Shown here in pieces: positions 8,749 through 19,400 of a DNA stretch of 64,000 nt. The notes beneath the pieces are model-generated. The model saw only the letters and a list, made by a program, of their open reading frames with translations, ran no database searches and had not been told where the DNA came from. Source of the DNA: Bradyrhizobium sp. RD5-C2. Lineage in GTDB: Bacteria; Pseudomonadota; Alphaproteobacteria; Rhizobiales; Xanthobacteraceae. Made by a program: the position numbers and the translations under genes. The stretch is taken from NCBI RefSeq assembly GCF_019972155.1, contig NZ_BOVL01000020.1, positions 282,147 through 346,146 on the forward strand, given 5' to 3'. How positions within the stretch are numbered: position 1 is the stretch's first letter; each line of letters begins with the position of its first letter.

Positions 8749-9096
8749 CTATAAAGCCCGCTGCCGACGCCTGCGACGTCCCCCGATTACCAAGGCGGGA
8801 CAACGATTTGCCGCGCCGTCAATTTGCCCATTTTCCGATTGACGGCGTTCGACGGCGCTGATTTGGTGCCCCGGCTTTCACGCTCGCCCGGCCGGATAGG
8901 CCGCTGCCCCTGTCGGTACCCGCCGACGATCCGGCAGCCAAGAGCAACGAACAACGGCGGAAGCGGATTTCGGGGGAGGACGATCGCTTGCAACTGCTCC
9001 TGAAGGTGAGCCGTGGCTCCGTGCGCATGCGCGCGGCGGCCTGATGATGCTTGAGAAGATATTCGGTGCGCAGATCGCGCGACCGCGGAGATCGTG
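8749..9096. other. intergenic region before the TRAP permease genes
   Basis: About 350 bp with no credible coding frame. It presumably carries the promoter for dctQ-dctM. I see no clear hairpin terminator after moaA. Confidence 0.5.
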
Positions 9097-9636
9097 ATGC
9101 GCCCAATGTTGGCACTCAGTCAGGCCATCGACCGACTGAACGAGAAGATCGGCTACATCTGCAATCTCCTCGTCCTGCTCGCCTGCCTGGTCAGCGCCGG
9201 CAACGCCATGATCCGCTACGCGTTCAGCTACTCCTCGAACGGCTGGCTCGAGGCGCAGTGGTACATGTTCGCGATCCTCGTGATGTTCGGCGCCTCCTAC
9301 ACCTTCAAGCGCAACGAGCATGTGCGCGTCGAGATCCTCTATCTGATGCTGTCCGAACGCGGCCAGCTCTGGCTCGACTTGATCGGCACCCTGTTCTTCC
9401 TGATCCCCTCCTGTCTGCTGCTCGCCTATCTGTCCTGGCCGTTCTTCCACCAGGCCTACGCGGTCGGCGAGATGAGCGGCAATGCCGGCGGTCTGCTGCG
9501 CTGGCCGATCAAGTTCGTTATCCCGTCCGGCTTCGTGATGCTCGCGTTGCAAGGCGTCTCCGAGGTGATCAAGCGGATCGCCGCGCTGCAGGGCTATGTG
9601 ACGATCGACGCGAAGTACGAGAGGCCGACGCAATGA
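9097..9636 (+). CDS. dctQ: TRAP transporter small permease (DctQ)
   Basis: A 179-residue inner-membrane protein with four predicted hydrophobic helices (about residues 20-42, 50-70, 90-115 and 135-160), as in DctQ proteins that bridge the large permease and the periplasmic receptor of tripartite sodium-driven transporters. The ATG at 9097 has GGAG 6 nt upstream; the GTG one codon earlier is too close to it. It overlaps dctM by ATGA, so translation is coupled. Substrate unknown. Confidence 0.88.
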   Translation: MRPMLALSQAIDRLNEKIGYICNLLVLLACLVSAGNAMIRYAFSYSSNGWLEAQWYMFAILVMFGASYTFKRNEHVRVEILYLMLSERGQLWLDLIGTLFFLIPSCLLLAYLSWPFFHQAYAVGEMSGNAGGLLRWPIKFVIPSGFVMLALQGVSEVIKRIAALQGYVTIDAKYERPTQ

Positions 9637-11237
9637 CGATTACGCTGGAGATGATGCCGCCACTGATGTTCGGCGGCCTGATCATTGCAATGCTGATCGG
9701 CTACCCGGTGGCGTTCACGCTCGCCGCGGTCGGCCTGTCGTTCGGGTTTCTCTCGATCTATCTCGGCTTCTTCGACCTCAACTTCCTGCAGGCGATCCCG
9801 GGCCGCATCTTCGGCAGTGTGCTGTCTAACGAGCTGTTGCTCGCGATCCCGTTCTTCACCTTCATGGGCGCGATATTGGAGAGATGCGGGCTTGCCGAGG
9901 ACATGCTGGATTCGATGGGCCAGCTGTTCGGCCCGATCCGCGGCGGCCTCGGCTATTCCGTGATCATCGTCGGCTTCATCCTCGGCGCCATCACCGGCAC
10001 GGTGGCGGCGCAGGTGATCGCGATGGCGCTGATCTCAATGCCGGTGATGATCCGCTACGGCTACAATATCCGCTACATCACGGGCGTGCTCGCCGCCTCC
10101 GGCACCATCACGCAACTCGTCCCTCCCTCTCTCGTCCTGATCGTGCTCGCCGACCAGCTCGGCAAGTCGGTCGGCGACATGTATCTCGGCGCCTGGGGCC
10201 CGTCGGTGTTCCAGATCCTGCTGTTCGCCGGCTACACCTTCCTGCTCGGCATCTTCAAGCCAAGCCATGTGCCGGCGGTGCCGATCGAGGCGCGCACGCT
10301 GACCGGCTGGGCGCTGTGGAAGAAGTGCCTGCTCGGCATCATCCCCTCCGCAGTGCTGATCTTCGTCGTGCTCGGCACCATGATGATGGGCCTTGCGACC
10401 CCGACGGAAGCCGGCGCCATGGGCGCGGTCGGCGCCATCGTGCTCGCCGCGATCCACCACAAGGATTTCAGCGCGACCGGCCGTAAGGTGCTGATAACAG
10501 GCGTGATCGCCGGCGGCATCGGCACCATCATCGCGATGCTCTACACCGAGAACCTGCTCTTCAAGCTCGCCTTCGCGATCACCTACGCCGCGGTGGTCTG
10601 GATCTGCGCCGAGGCCGTCAAGATTCCGGACCTGCGCGACCTGATCAAGCAGGGCTACGAGACCACCATGCGCATCACCTGCATGGTCACCTTCATCCTG
10701 ATCGGCTCGACCTGCTTCTCGGTGGTGTTCCTCGGCGTCTCCGGCGGCGTCTGGCTCGAGCACCTTCTGACCTCGCTGCCGGGCGGCGTCTGGGGCTTCC
10801 TGATCTTCATCAACCTGTTCATCTTCTTCCTGGCGTTCTTCCTCGACTTCTTCGAGATCGCCTTCATCATCCTGCCGATGATCGCGCCGATCGCGCAGAA
10901 GGTGCTGGCGCCGGTGGTCGGTCCCGACGCCGCGCTGATCTGGTTCGGCGTCATGCTCTGCGTCAACATGCAGACCTCGTTCCTGCATCCGCCGTTCGGC
11001 TTCGCTTTGTTCTATCTGCGCGGCGTGGCGCCGAAGGAAGTGAAGAGCTCCGACATCTACTGGGGCGCAATGCCCTGGATCGGGCTGCAGGCGATCATGG
11101 TGGCGCTGGTGATCGCGTTCCCTGTCGTCGTCACCGGACTGCTCGACAAGCCGCTCGATGTCGACCTCAACAAGGTGAAGATCGAGGTGCCGCAGATCGA
11201 GCTGCCGCCGCTCGATTTCGGGCAACCTAAGCAGTAG
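9633..11237 (+). CDS. dctM: TRAP transporter large permease (DctM), long form
   Basis: A 534-residue polytopic inner-membrane permease. The DctM family pattern is clear in its N-terminal half (LLLAIPFFTFMGAILE, then GGLGYSVIIVG) and its end (LHPPFGFALFYLRGVAP). It is about 100 residues longer than the classical C4-dicarboxylate DctM because of an inserted set of helices around residues 285-350. The start is fixed by the ATGA overlap with dctQ. No receptor gene is adjacent; the two receptor genes at 22.4-24.8 kb are of the size usually found with this long form and are the likely partners. Confidence 0.9.
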   Translation: MTITLEMMPPLMFGGLIIAMLIGYPVAFTLAAVGLSFGFLSIYLGFFDLNFLQAIPGRIFGSVLSNELLLAIPFFTFMGAILERCGLAEDMLDSMGQLFGPIRGGLGYSVIIVGFILGAITGTVAAQVIAMALISMPVMIRYGYNIRYITGVLAASGTITQLVPPSLVLIVLADQLGKSVGDMYLGAWGPSVFQILLFAGYTFLLGIFKPSHVPAVPIEARTLTGWALWKKCLLGIIPSAVLIFVVLGTMMMGLATPTEAGAMGAVGAIVLAAIHHKDFSATGRKVLITGVIAGGIGTIIAMLYTENLLFKLAFAITYAAVVWICAEAVKIPDLRDLIKQGYETTMRITCMVTFILIGSTCFSVVFLGVSGGVWLEHLLTSLPGGVWGFLIFINLFIFFLAFFLDFFEIAFIILPMIAPIAQKVLAPVVGPDAALIWFGVMLCVNMQTSFLHPPFGFALFYLRGVAPKEVKSSDIYWGAMPWIGLQAIMVALVIAFPVVVTGLLDKPLDVDLNKVKIEVPQIELPPLDFGQPKQ

Positions 11238-11261
11238 CCGGCGTCAGCTTCTGACGCGTGC

Positions 11262-11364
11262 CTAGAGCATTTTCGGTTCTGATTGAATCAGAACCGAAGC
11301 TCTAGATTCTTGTTTTGACGCGTTTCTTTACGCGAACCGGTGTCCACTTCGCTCGAAAACGCTC
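11262..11364. repeat. dispersed intergenic repeat with 13-bp palindrome
   Basis: A perfect palindrome (13-bp arms at 11272-11284 and 11286-11298) is enclosed by outer arms ctagagc (11262-11268) and gctctag (11299-11305). The following 60 bp (ending in a gctcgaaaacgctc block) belong to the same unit as I remember it from Bradyrhizobium genomes. It lies between dctM and the carboxypeptidase gene and may act as terminator of dctM or be a relic of a small transposable element. Confidence 0.65.
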
Positions 11365-11451
11365 TTGCGGAAGTGGGGCACGCTGGAACCGTTGACGGCA
11401 GCGTCGAGTCCTGTGAAGACGCGGGGATACGGATCGTCCTCCAACTCACAG

Positions 11452-12765
11452 ATGCCGACCATGCCCCAACCGCATCCTGCCCGTTCAATCGTTCGCCCGC
11501 TCGTCGTTTCCCTCGGCCTGGCCTCCCTCAGCCTGGCGTTTGCCGCTGCCACAGCACATGCGGCGCCGACGGCCGACATTCGCGCACTGGCGCAACAGGA
11601 GCAGCAGCCGCTGCTCGACACCCTGCGCGACCTCGTGCAGATCGAATCCGGCAGCAAGGACATCGAAGGCCTCAACCAGATCGCCGCGCGCATCGCCGGC
11701 CAGCTCAAGGAGCTCGGCGGCACAGTGGACATCCTGCAGACCACCGACATCTACCGCCTGGACGACACGCCGGAGAAGATCGGCCCGGCCGTGCAGGCCG
11801 TCTTCAAGGGCACCGGCAGCGCGAAGATCATGCTGATCGCCCACATGGACACGGTGTATCTCAAGGGCATGCTGAAGGATCAGCCCTTCCGCGTCGATGG
11901 CGACAAGGCCTACGGCCTCGGCATAGCCGACGACAAGCAGGGCATCGCCACCATCCTCCACAGCGTGGCGCTGCTGCAGAAGCTCAACTTCAAGGACTAC
12001 GGCACGCTCACGGTGCTCATCAATGGCGACGAGGAGATCTCTTCGCCCGGCTGGCGCAGCACCATCACCCGCGTCGCCTCAGAGCAGGATGCCGTGTTCT
12101 CGTTCGAAGGCAGCGACGCCAGCGGTACGCTGCGCCTCGCCACCAGCGGCATCGGCTCGGCCTACCTCACGGTGCATGGCAAGTCGTCGCATGCGGGCGC
12201 GAGGCCCGAAGGCGGCGTGAATGCGCTCTATGAGCTGTCGCACCAGGTGCTGCAGATGAAGGACCTGTCGAAGCCCGAGCAGGGCCTCAAGCTGAACTGG
12301 ACGGTTTCGAAGTCCGGCACCAACCGCAACGTGATCCCCGCCGAAGCCACCGCCCAGGCCGATGCGCGTGCGCTCAAGGTGTCCGATTTCGACGAGCTCG
12401 AGACGGCGCTGCAAGACAAGATCAAGAACCGCCTGTTGCCCGACTCCAAGGTGGACGTGAAGTTCGAGGTCCGCCGCCCGCCGCTCGAAGCCAACGACGC
12501 CTCGCGCCACGTGGCCGGCCACGGCAAGACGATCTATCAGGACCTCGGTATGCCGCTGAACGTGGCCGAGCGGGCCACCGGCGGCGGCACGGACGCTGCG
12601 TTTGCCGCCCTCAAGACCAAGGGAGCCGTGGTTGAAGGCATGGGCCTCTCGGGCTTCGGCGCGCACTCCAATGATGCCGAGTATGTGCAGATCAACAGCA
12701 TCGTGCCGCGCCTGTATCTGACCACGCGCATGATCATGGACCTGTCCGACGGCAAGCTGAAGTAG
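11452..12765 (+). CDS. secreted M20 metallopeptidase, glutamate-carboxypeptidase (CPG2) type
   Basis: A 437-residue zinc peptidase with a signal peptide (hydrophobic residues 15-35, cleavage near AHA), so periplasmic. The two-zinc site of the CPG2 family is complete: HMDTV, the Asp of GIADDK, the catalytic Glu pair in NGDEEISS, the Glu in FSFEGS, and the late His in GFGAHSNDAEY. Such enzymes remove C-terminal glutamate from folates or peptides. The start is uncertain between ATG 11452 and 11461, since neither has a good ribosome site. It is preceded by the dispersed repeat and is convergent with the sensor kinase. Confidence 0.85.
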   Translation: MPTMPQPHPARSIVRPLVVSLGLASLSLAFAAATAHAAPTADIRALAQQEQQPLLDTLRDLVQIESGSKDIEGLNQIAARIAGQLKELGGTVDILQTTDIYRLDDTPEKIGPAVQAVFKGTGSAKIMLIAHMDTVYLKGMLKDQPFRVDGDKAYGLGIADDKQGIATILHSVALLQKLNFKDYGTLTVLINGDEEISSPGWRSTITRVASEQDAVFSFEGSDASGTLRLATSGIGSAYLTVHGKSSHAGARPEGGVNALYELSHQVLQMKDLSKPEQGLKLNWTVSKSGTNRNVIPAEATAQADARALKVSDFDELETALQDKIKNRLLPDSKVDVKFEVRRPPLEANDASRHVAGHGKTIYQDLGMPLNVAERATGGGTDAAFAALKTKGAVVEGMGLSGFGAHSNDAEYVQINSIVPRLYLTTRMIMDLSDGKLK

Positions 12766-12809
12766 GCCGGCAGGCCTCGCGGCACGACAGGTGCCGCAGC
12801 CCGAGCCGC

Positions 12810-14144
12810 TCAGGCAGCCGCCGGCTCCGCCTTGGCGAGGCGGAAGCTCAGCGTGAACTGGGCACCGCCGGACGGCAGGTTCTCCACCCTGATCGTCGCG
12901 TCGTGATCATCGACGACGCCCCGGACGATCGAGAGCCCGAGCCCCGCCCCGTCGGTACGCTGGCGCTGGCGATCGCCGCGCCAGAAGCGCTGGAACACCA
13001 GGCCCTGCTCGGCGGGCGCAATCCCTGGCCCGCAGTCGCGCACCTGCACCGAACCGTCCTCATGCACCTCGACATCGACCGAGGTCGCGTCCGCGGTGTA
13101 CTTGATGGCGTTCTCCGCTAGATTGAAGATCGCGCGCTGCAGCATCTCGGCATTGCCCTTGACCCGCACCGGACCGTCGGTGCCGCGCAGCGCGATATCC
13201 TTCTGCTGCGCCAGCGCATAGGGCGCGATCGAGCCGACCACCTCGGCGCACACCGCGCGCAGATCCGCGGTTTCGCCGGGGTCCAGCACCAGCGTATCGA
13301 GCTCGGCGATCTCGAGCAGCTGGCTGACGATGCGGCTCATGCTCTCGATGTCGGCATGCAGCTCCTTGGTCCCCTTGGCTACATCCAGCGTCTCGATCCG
13401 GGTCCGCAGGATCGCGAGCGGGGTGCGCAGTTGGTGCGCAGCATCAGCAGTAAACTGCCGCTGCACGTGAAACCCGTCCTCCAAACGGTCGAAGGCCTGG
13501 TTGACGGCGGTCACCAGCGGCAGGATCTCGCTCGGAATCCCCTCCGTCGGCAGACGAATGTCGGTCCTGGCCGGTCCGATGGCCCTGGCCTCCTCCGAAG
13601 CCCGCAGCAGCGGAATCACGGCGCGGCGGAAGATCAGGATGTCGGTCGCCAGCAGGATGAGGAGGATCGGGATGGTGATCCAGCCGACCCGGCGGAAGAA
13701 GTTGGAAACGATGTCATCGATGATGACGTCGCGATGCGACAGATCCTCGGCGACCTGGATGCGCAGCGTCTGGCCGCCGACGAGCTTGGTGGCGCTGGCG
13801 CCGGAAATCCGGTCGGCCAGGGCCGGCAGCCGCGGCGCACCGCGATGCGACGAAAACAGCAGATTGTCGTCCGCATCGTAGATGTCGTAGCGATAGCGGC
13901 CGTAGGCGTCGGAATAGAGCCCCCTCAGGCTGTCCGGCAAATTGAGCTGCACCTTGCCGGCGGAATCGACCACGAGGTTCTGGCCGAGATCGGCGGCTTG
14001 ATCGCGCATCGCTTCGCGATGCAGCTGGTTGATCTCCGAATTCAGCAACCACAGCAGCAGCAGCGGCAGGAAGATCGCGGCGACCGCGACCGCCACGATG
14101 TGCAGGAACACGATCCGCGAGGTCAGCGACGTGAAGCGGAACAC
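12810..14144 (-). CDS. two-component sensor histidine kinase (TctE/QseC type)
   Basis: A 444-residue inner-membrane kinase. Two membrane segments (about residues 10-34 and 155-172) enclose a 120-residue periplasmic sensor domain; a HAMP-like linker follows, then HisKA with the phospho-acceptor H237 in AAHQLRTPL, and a HATPase domain with NLAENAIKYT, DCGPGI and GAGLGLSIV. It follows the response-regulator gene by 2 nt. The pair is divergent from the RND efflux operon, which is its most likely target. Confidence 0.92.
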   Translation of the reverse strand: MFRFTSLTSRIVFLHIVAVAVAAIFLPLLLLWLLNSEINQLHREAMRDQAADLGQNLVVDSAGKVQLNLPDSLRGLYSDAYGRYRYDIYDADDNLLFSSHRGAPRLPALADRISGASATKLVGGQTLRIQVAEDLSHRDVIIDDIVSNFFRRVGWITIPILLILLATDILIFRRAVIPLLRASEEARAIGPARTDIRLPTEGIPSEILPLVTAVNQAFDRLEDGFHVQRQFTADAAHQLRTPLAILRTRIETLDVAKGTKELHADIESMSRIVSQLLEIAELDTLVLDPGETADLRAVCAEVVGSIAPYALAQQKDIALRGTDGPVRVKGNAEMLQRAIFNLAENAIKYTADATSVDVEVHEDGSVQVRDCGPGIAPAEQGLVFQRFWRGDRQRQRTDGAGLGLSIVRGVVDDHDATIRVENLPSGGAQFTLSFRLAKAEPAAA

Positions 14145-14146
14145 CC

Positions 14147-14821
14147 CTATTTCTCCTCCGCCATCAGATAGCCGACGCCGCGAATGGTGTGGATGATGAC
14201 CTTGGCGCGGTGCTCGGTGAGCAGCTTGCGCAGGCGCGACACGTAGACCTCGACCGCATTCGAGGCGACCTCGCCGGACAGACCGAAGATGTGGTCCTCG
14301 ACATTCTTCTTCGGCACCACCCGTCCCTGCCGTCGCAGCAGGATTTCGAGCACCGACGTTTCACGCGCGGAGAAGACGTGCGGAGCACCGTCGACGAACA
14401 CCTGCTTGCTCTCGGTGTCGTAGACCAGATTGGCGAGCTTCAGCGATGAGCCGAGCAGCTGGCCGGGCCGGCGCAGGATGGCTTCGAGCCGTGCCACCAG
14501 CTCCTCCAGCGCGAACGGCTTCGCCAGATAATCGTCCGCGCCGCTGCGCAGGCCGTTGACCCGGTCCTGCAGGCCGTTGCGCGCGGTCAGCACCAGGACC
14601 GGCAGCGGGTCGGTCTTGCGGCGCAGCTCCGACAGCACCGACAGACCATCGCCGTCAGGCAGACCGAGATCGAGGATCATGGCAGCATAGGTGACGCTGC
14701 GCAGCGCATCACGCGCCTCGGCAACGCTGTTGACGATATCGGACTCATATCCCGCCGCCACCAGCCCGCTCGCGAGCAGTCGCGAGAGCTCGAGATTGTC
14801 CTCGACGATCAGAAGGCGCAT
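14147..14821 (-). CDS. OmpR/PhoB-family response regulator
   Basis: A 224-residue regulator: receiver domain at residues 1-115 with phospho-acceptor D51, acidic pair E7-D8 and the conserved Lys in LAKPF, then a winged-helix DNA-binding domain (residues 128-220, VEVYVSRLRKLL and the wing IHTIRGVGYLM). I placed the start at MRLLIVEDN (14821), where AGGA lies 8 nt upstream. Cotranscribed with the kinase and divergent from the efflux operon. Confidence 0.93.
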   Translation of the reverse strand: MRLLIVEDNLELSRLLASGLVAAGYESDIVNSVAEARDALRSVTYAAMILDLGLPDGDGLSVLSELRRKTDPLPVLVLTARNGLQDRVNGLRSGADDYLAKPFALEELVARLEAILRRPGQLLGSSLKLANLVYDTESKQVFVDGAPHVFSARETSVLEILLRRQGRVVPKKNVEDHIFGLSGEVASNAVEVYVSRLRKLLTEHRAKVIIHTIRGVGYLMAEEK

Positions 14822-15191
14822 CGCAGCAGTCCTGTTTTCATTCGACCGGTCTTCCGTTTGCACACCGTGTTGCGATGCGCCAGCCTAGCGACAATTCCGC
14901 AACAGATCGCACGCTGAGCAATCCCGATGTGCAAACGATACGCATTTAAGCACAACGCCCGGATTGCCGCCCACAGCGCTATGTTTTGGCTATGTGCCGC
15001 CGCTGCTATTCCCACGCAAAATAGATAAACCGGGACCCGCCGCAATCAAATTCGCGCGCCGGGCGCGCTATTGAAAAGGGCAAATGTAAGGCTGGCGTCA
15101 GCTAGCCCTGATAACTGTTCATTCGCTCTCACCGGGAGATCGGACGACGGCCCGCCACGCGGCAAGACCTCGTCTCTCGCGCGAGGCTTTC
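14822..15191. other. divergent promoter region of the two-component system and efflux operon
   Basis: About 370 bp between the response-regulator start and the adaptor start. No coding frame is convincing. It must hold both promoters and probably the operator of the OmpR-type regulator, but I could not pick out a clear direct repeat. Confidence 0.55.
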
Positions 15192-16412
15192 ATGCAGTAT
15201 TGGCGGCCGGCGATGTCATTTCGAATGAAGTATATGGGCTTTGCGGCGATGCCGGTGCTGGCGGCGCTTCTCGTCGGCGCGTGGCTCACGACGCGCGCCG
15301 ATGGTGTCGTGAATGCCAAGGCCGCGCAGGAGTCCGCGCCGCAAGACGTCAACGTCGAGCAGCAATACGTCGCGCTGAGCGACAAGCAGGCGGCTTCGCT
15401 GAAGACCATCGCCGCGGAGCAGCGTTCGTTCCGGACCCTGAAGAACGCGGTCGGCTCGATCGACTTCAATCAGAACATGCTGGTGCAGGCGTTTACCCCA
15501 AATCCCGGCAGGATCGTCGACACGCCCCTCAATGTCGGTGACGAGGTTGCGAAGGGCGACAGGCTGTTCACGATCGACAGCCCCGATCTGCTGCAGGCCG
15601 AGTCGTCGCTGCTGGCCTCGGCGGGCGTGCTCGAACTGCAGACCAGAACGCTGGCGCGGGTCAGGCAGCTGCTGAAGACCGGCGGCGGCGCGCAAAAGGA
15701 CGTCGACCAGGCGACGTCGGATCAGCAGACCGCCGAGGGCAACTACAAGGCCGGGCGCGACGCGGTGCGCATCTTCGGCAAGAGCGACGCCGAGATCGAC
15801 CGCATCGTCGCCGACCGCAAGGTCGATTCGATCCTGGTGGTGCCGAGCCCGATCTCCGGCCGGATCATTGCGCGCAATGCAGCGCCGGGACTCTTCGTGC
15901 AGCCCGGCAATGCGCCGGCGCCCTATTCGCTGGCCGACATCTCGACGATGTGGATGGTCGCCAATGTGATCGAGACCGACGCTCCCGCCTACCGGATCGG
16001 CCAGCCGGTCGAGGTGCGGGTGCCGGCCTATCCGAACGAAGTGTTTCGCGGCCGCGTGACGACGCTTGGCCTCAACATCGATCCGAATTCGCACCGCCAG
16101 CTGGTGCGTTCGGTGATCGACGATCCCCAGCACAAGCTGCGCGCCGGCATGCTGGCGAGCTTCACCATCGAAACCGAGCCGCCAAAACTGTCGGTGAGCG
16201 TTCCGCTGGACGCCATCGTGCGCGAGGGCGACGGCACGATGACAGTGTGGGTCACGAGCGACGGCCGCAAGTTCGACCGCCGCACAGTGACGATCGGCAT
16301 GGAGCAGGACGGCTGGCGGCAAATCCTCAACGGCCTCGCAGCCGGCGAGAAGGTTGCCTCTACCGGCGCGATCTTCCTCAGCAACAAGTTCGCCAACGCG
16401 GCCACCGGCTAG
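15192..16412 (+). CDS. RND efflux periplasmic adaptor (CusB/CzcB type)
   Basis: A 406-residue membrane-fusion protein linking the RND pump to the outer-membrane channel. It has an N-terminal membrane anchor (residues 15-34), a split lipoyl/barrel-sandwich domain (IVDTPLNVGDEVAKGD near 110 and VPSPISGRIIARNAAPG near 222), an alpha-hairpin between them, and a beta-barrel domain near 260-330. Start at 15192 has GAGG 5 nt upstream. First gene of the efflux operon; the next gene starts 57 bp later. No His-rich metal-binding N-terminus is seen, so the substrate is not settled. Confidence 0.88.
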   Translation: MQYWRPAMSFRMKYMGFAAMPVLAALLVGAWLTTRADGVVNAKAAQESAPQDVNVEQQYVALSDKQAASLKTIAAEQRSFRTLKNAVGSIDFNQNMLVQAFTPNPGRIVDTPLNVGDEVAKGDRLFTIDSPDLLQAESSLLASAGVLELQTRTLARVRQLLKTGGGAQKDVDQATSDQQTAEGNYKAGRDAVRIFGKSDAEIDRIVADRKVDSILVVPSPISGRIIARNAAPGLFVQPGNAPAPYSLADISTMWMVANVIETDAPAYRIGQPVEVRVPAYPNEVFRGRVTTLGLNIDPNSHRQLVRSVIDDPQHKLRAGMLASFTIETEPPKLSVSVPLDAIVREGDGTMTVWVTSDGRKFDRRTVTIGMEQDGWRQILNGLAAGEKVASTGAIFLSNKFANAATG

Positions 16413-16468
16413 CGCGCCAGCCGCAACGCTGGCCGCGCCCTCGTCCGCTCAAGAGTAAGTGCAGCACC

Positions 16469-19400
16469 TTGATCAAGAGCCTCCTCCAATTCGGCCTGAC
16501 CCGAAGCGCCGTCATCGTGCTCGGCCTCGCCGTGTTCTGCGCCGCCGGCTTCGCTGCGTTCACCAAGCTGAACATCGAGGCCTATCCGAACCCGGCACCC
16601 GTCATCCTCGAGATCACGGCGCAGGCCGCCGGCCTCTCCGCCGAGGAAATGGAGAAGTACTATACGATCCCGATGGAGGTCGGGCTGTACTCGACGCCGG
16701 GCGTGGTCAACATCCGCTCGACCTCGTTCTACGGCCTGTCGTTCGTCCGGGTCACCTTCAGATACGGCGTCGACTATTACTTCGCGCTCTCGCAGGCCAC
16801 CAACAACCTCACGCAGAATGTCCAGCTTCCCGGCAACCAGATCCCCCAGATCCAGCAGTCCAGTCTGGTCGGCGAGATCTATCGCTACCAGCTCGTCGGT
16901 CCGCCGAATTTCGGCCTGACCAATCTCCGGACGTTGCAGGATTACGTGGTTGCCCGCCGGTTGATGACGATACCGGGCGTCGTGCAGATCAATTCCTGGG
17001 GCGGCACCACCAAGCAGTTCAACGTCGACGCCGACCTAGCCAAGCTCGAAGCCTACAACATCACCGTGCCGCAGCTGATCAGCGCGCTCGGCAACGCGAA
17101 CATCAATGTCGGCGGCCGCGAAATCGCCATCGGTCAGCAATCCGTCAACATCCGCGGCATCGGCCTGATCAATTCAGGCGGCGATGACGACATCACCAAG
17201 GGCTACCGGGTCCGGGACATCGAGAACGTCGTCCTGACCCAATCCAACGGACTGCCGATCCAGATCAAGGACGTCGCGAAGGTCTCGGTCGGCTATGTGC
17301 CGCGGCTCGGCATCGCCGGCAAGGACAGGAACGACGACGTCGCCGCGGCGATCGTCGTGATGGGACGCACCCAGCACACCAACGACATCGTGCCCAAGGT
17401 CGAGGAGGAAGTCGCCAAGATCAACAGCGACGGCACCCTGCCTGCCGGCGTCAAGGTGGTCCCCTATTACGACCGCACCTCGCTGGTCAGCGTCACGACC
17501 CACACCGTGCTGCACAATTTGATGTTCGGCTGCCTGCTGGTGTTCGTGATCCAGTGGGTCTTCCTCGGCGACCTCAGAAGCGCGCTGATCGTCAGCGCCA
17601 ACATCCCGTTCGCGCTGTTCTTCGCGATCATCATCCTGGTGCTGCAGGGCGAGGACGCCAATCTGCTGTCGCTCGGGGCTGTCGACTTCGGAATCATCGT
17701 CGATTCCGCCGTCATCATGATGGAGAACATCTTCCGCAACTTCCAGTCCAGCCCGGAGAACCGGCTCCGGGTGCTGCAAAACCTCGCCGAGGGATACTGG
17801 GGTGGCGATCCCACGACGCGAAACGGCCAGCCCGCGCCGGGCTGGACCGAGCGGCTGCGGATGATCTTCGTCAGCGCATTGCAGGTCGACAAGGCGGTGT
17901 TCTTCACCGCTGCCATCACGGTGACCGCGTTCGTGCCGCTGTTCACCATGCAGGGCGTCGAAGGCCAGATCTTCGGACCGATGGCGCGAACCTACGGCTA
18001 CGCGCTCGCCGGCGCGCTCTTGGCGACCTTCACCGTGACACCGGTGCTGGCATCGCTGCTGCTGCCGCGGCATATCGAGGAAACCGAAACCATCATCGTG
18101 CGCTCGCTGCGCAAGGCCTACACGCCGGTGCTGCGCTGGTCGCTGACGCATCTGAGCGTCGCGGTCGCAGCCGGCATTATCTTCCTCGGACTGAGCGGCC
18201 TTGCTGCGAGCCAGCTCGGCAGCGAATTCCTGCCCGCGCTCGAGGAAGGCAATTTCTGGATCCGCGCCTCGATGCCGCCAACCATGTCGCTCGACGCCGG
18301 CACCGAGCCGACCCGCAAGATGCGCGAGATCCTGTTGCGTCACCCTGAGATCATCACGGTGGTGTCGCAGCATGGCCGCCCTGACAATGGCAGCGACGCT
18401 TCTCCGTTCTCGAATGTCGAGCTGTTCGCGCCGATCAAGCCGTTCGACCAGTGGCCGCCCGGCCTGACCAAGGAGAAACTCACCGAGGAACTGCAGCGGG
18501 AGTTCGACGAGGAGCTGCCCGGCGTCACCTTCAACTTCTCGCAATACATCCAGGACAACGTCGAGGAGGCGCTGTCGGGCGTCAAGGGCGCGAACTCGGT
18601 CAAGATCATCGGTCCCAACCTCGCCGTGCTCGAGCAGCTCGCGACCAAGGTCGCGCAGGAGATGGCCAAGATCCGCGGCGTCGCCGATCTCGGCATCTTC
18701 CACCTGGTCGGGCAGCCCAACCTCAACATCAAGGTGAACCGCGAGAAGACTGCGCGCTACGGTCTCAATACCGGCGACGTCACAACTGTGGTGCAGGCCG
18801 CGCTCGGCGGCACCAGCGCGACGACGGTGCTGGAGGGCGACCGGCAGTTCGGCGTGGTGGTGCGGCTCGATCCGAAATTCCGCCAGAGCATCGACGAGGT
18901 GCGCGAGATCAAGGTGGCCTACCAGACGCCATCCGGCACCAACGCCTACATCCCCTTGAGCGAGCTTGCCGACATCTCGCTCGATACCGGCGCGTCGTTC
19001 ATCTACCGCGAGCGCAGCCAGCGCTACATCCCGATCAAGTTCAGCGTGCGCGGCCGCGATCTCGGAAGCACGGTGGCGGAGGCGCAGACGCGCGTCGGCG
19101 AGGCCGTGCAGCTTCCGACCGGCTACCGGATGATCTGGTCCGGCGAATTCGACAATCTCGAAGCCGCCAAGGCGCGGCTGATGATCGTCGTGCCGGTGAC
19201 GCTGCTGCTGATCTTCGTGCTGCTCTACAGCCTGTTCAACTCGCTACGCGACAGCCTGCTGGCGCTGGCTGGCATTCCCTTCGCGGTCGGCGGCGGCCTG
19301 ATCGCGCTGTACTTCGCCGGGCTCGATTTCTCGATTTCGGCCGCGATCGGCTTCATTTCGCTGTTCGGCGTTGCCGTCATGGACGGCATCCTCAACATCA

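Noticed and set aside
9051..9632. Longer N-terminus of the DctM permease (frame open from 9051)
   Set aside because: The extension lies over dctQ in another frame and reads as low-complexity Arg-rich sequence; the ATGA overlap at 9633 fixes the true start.
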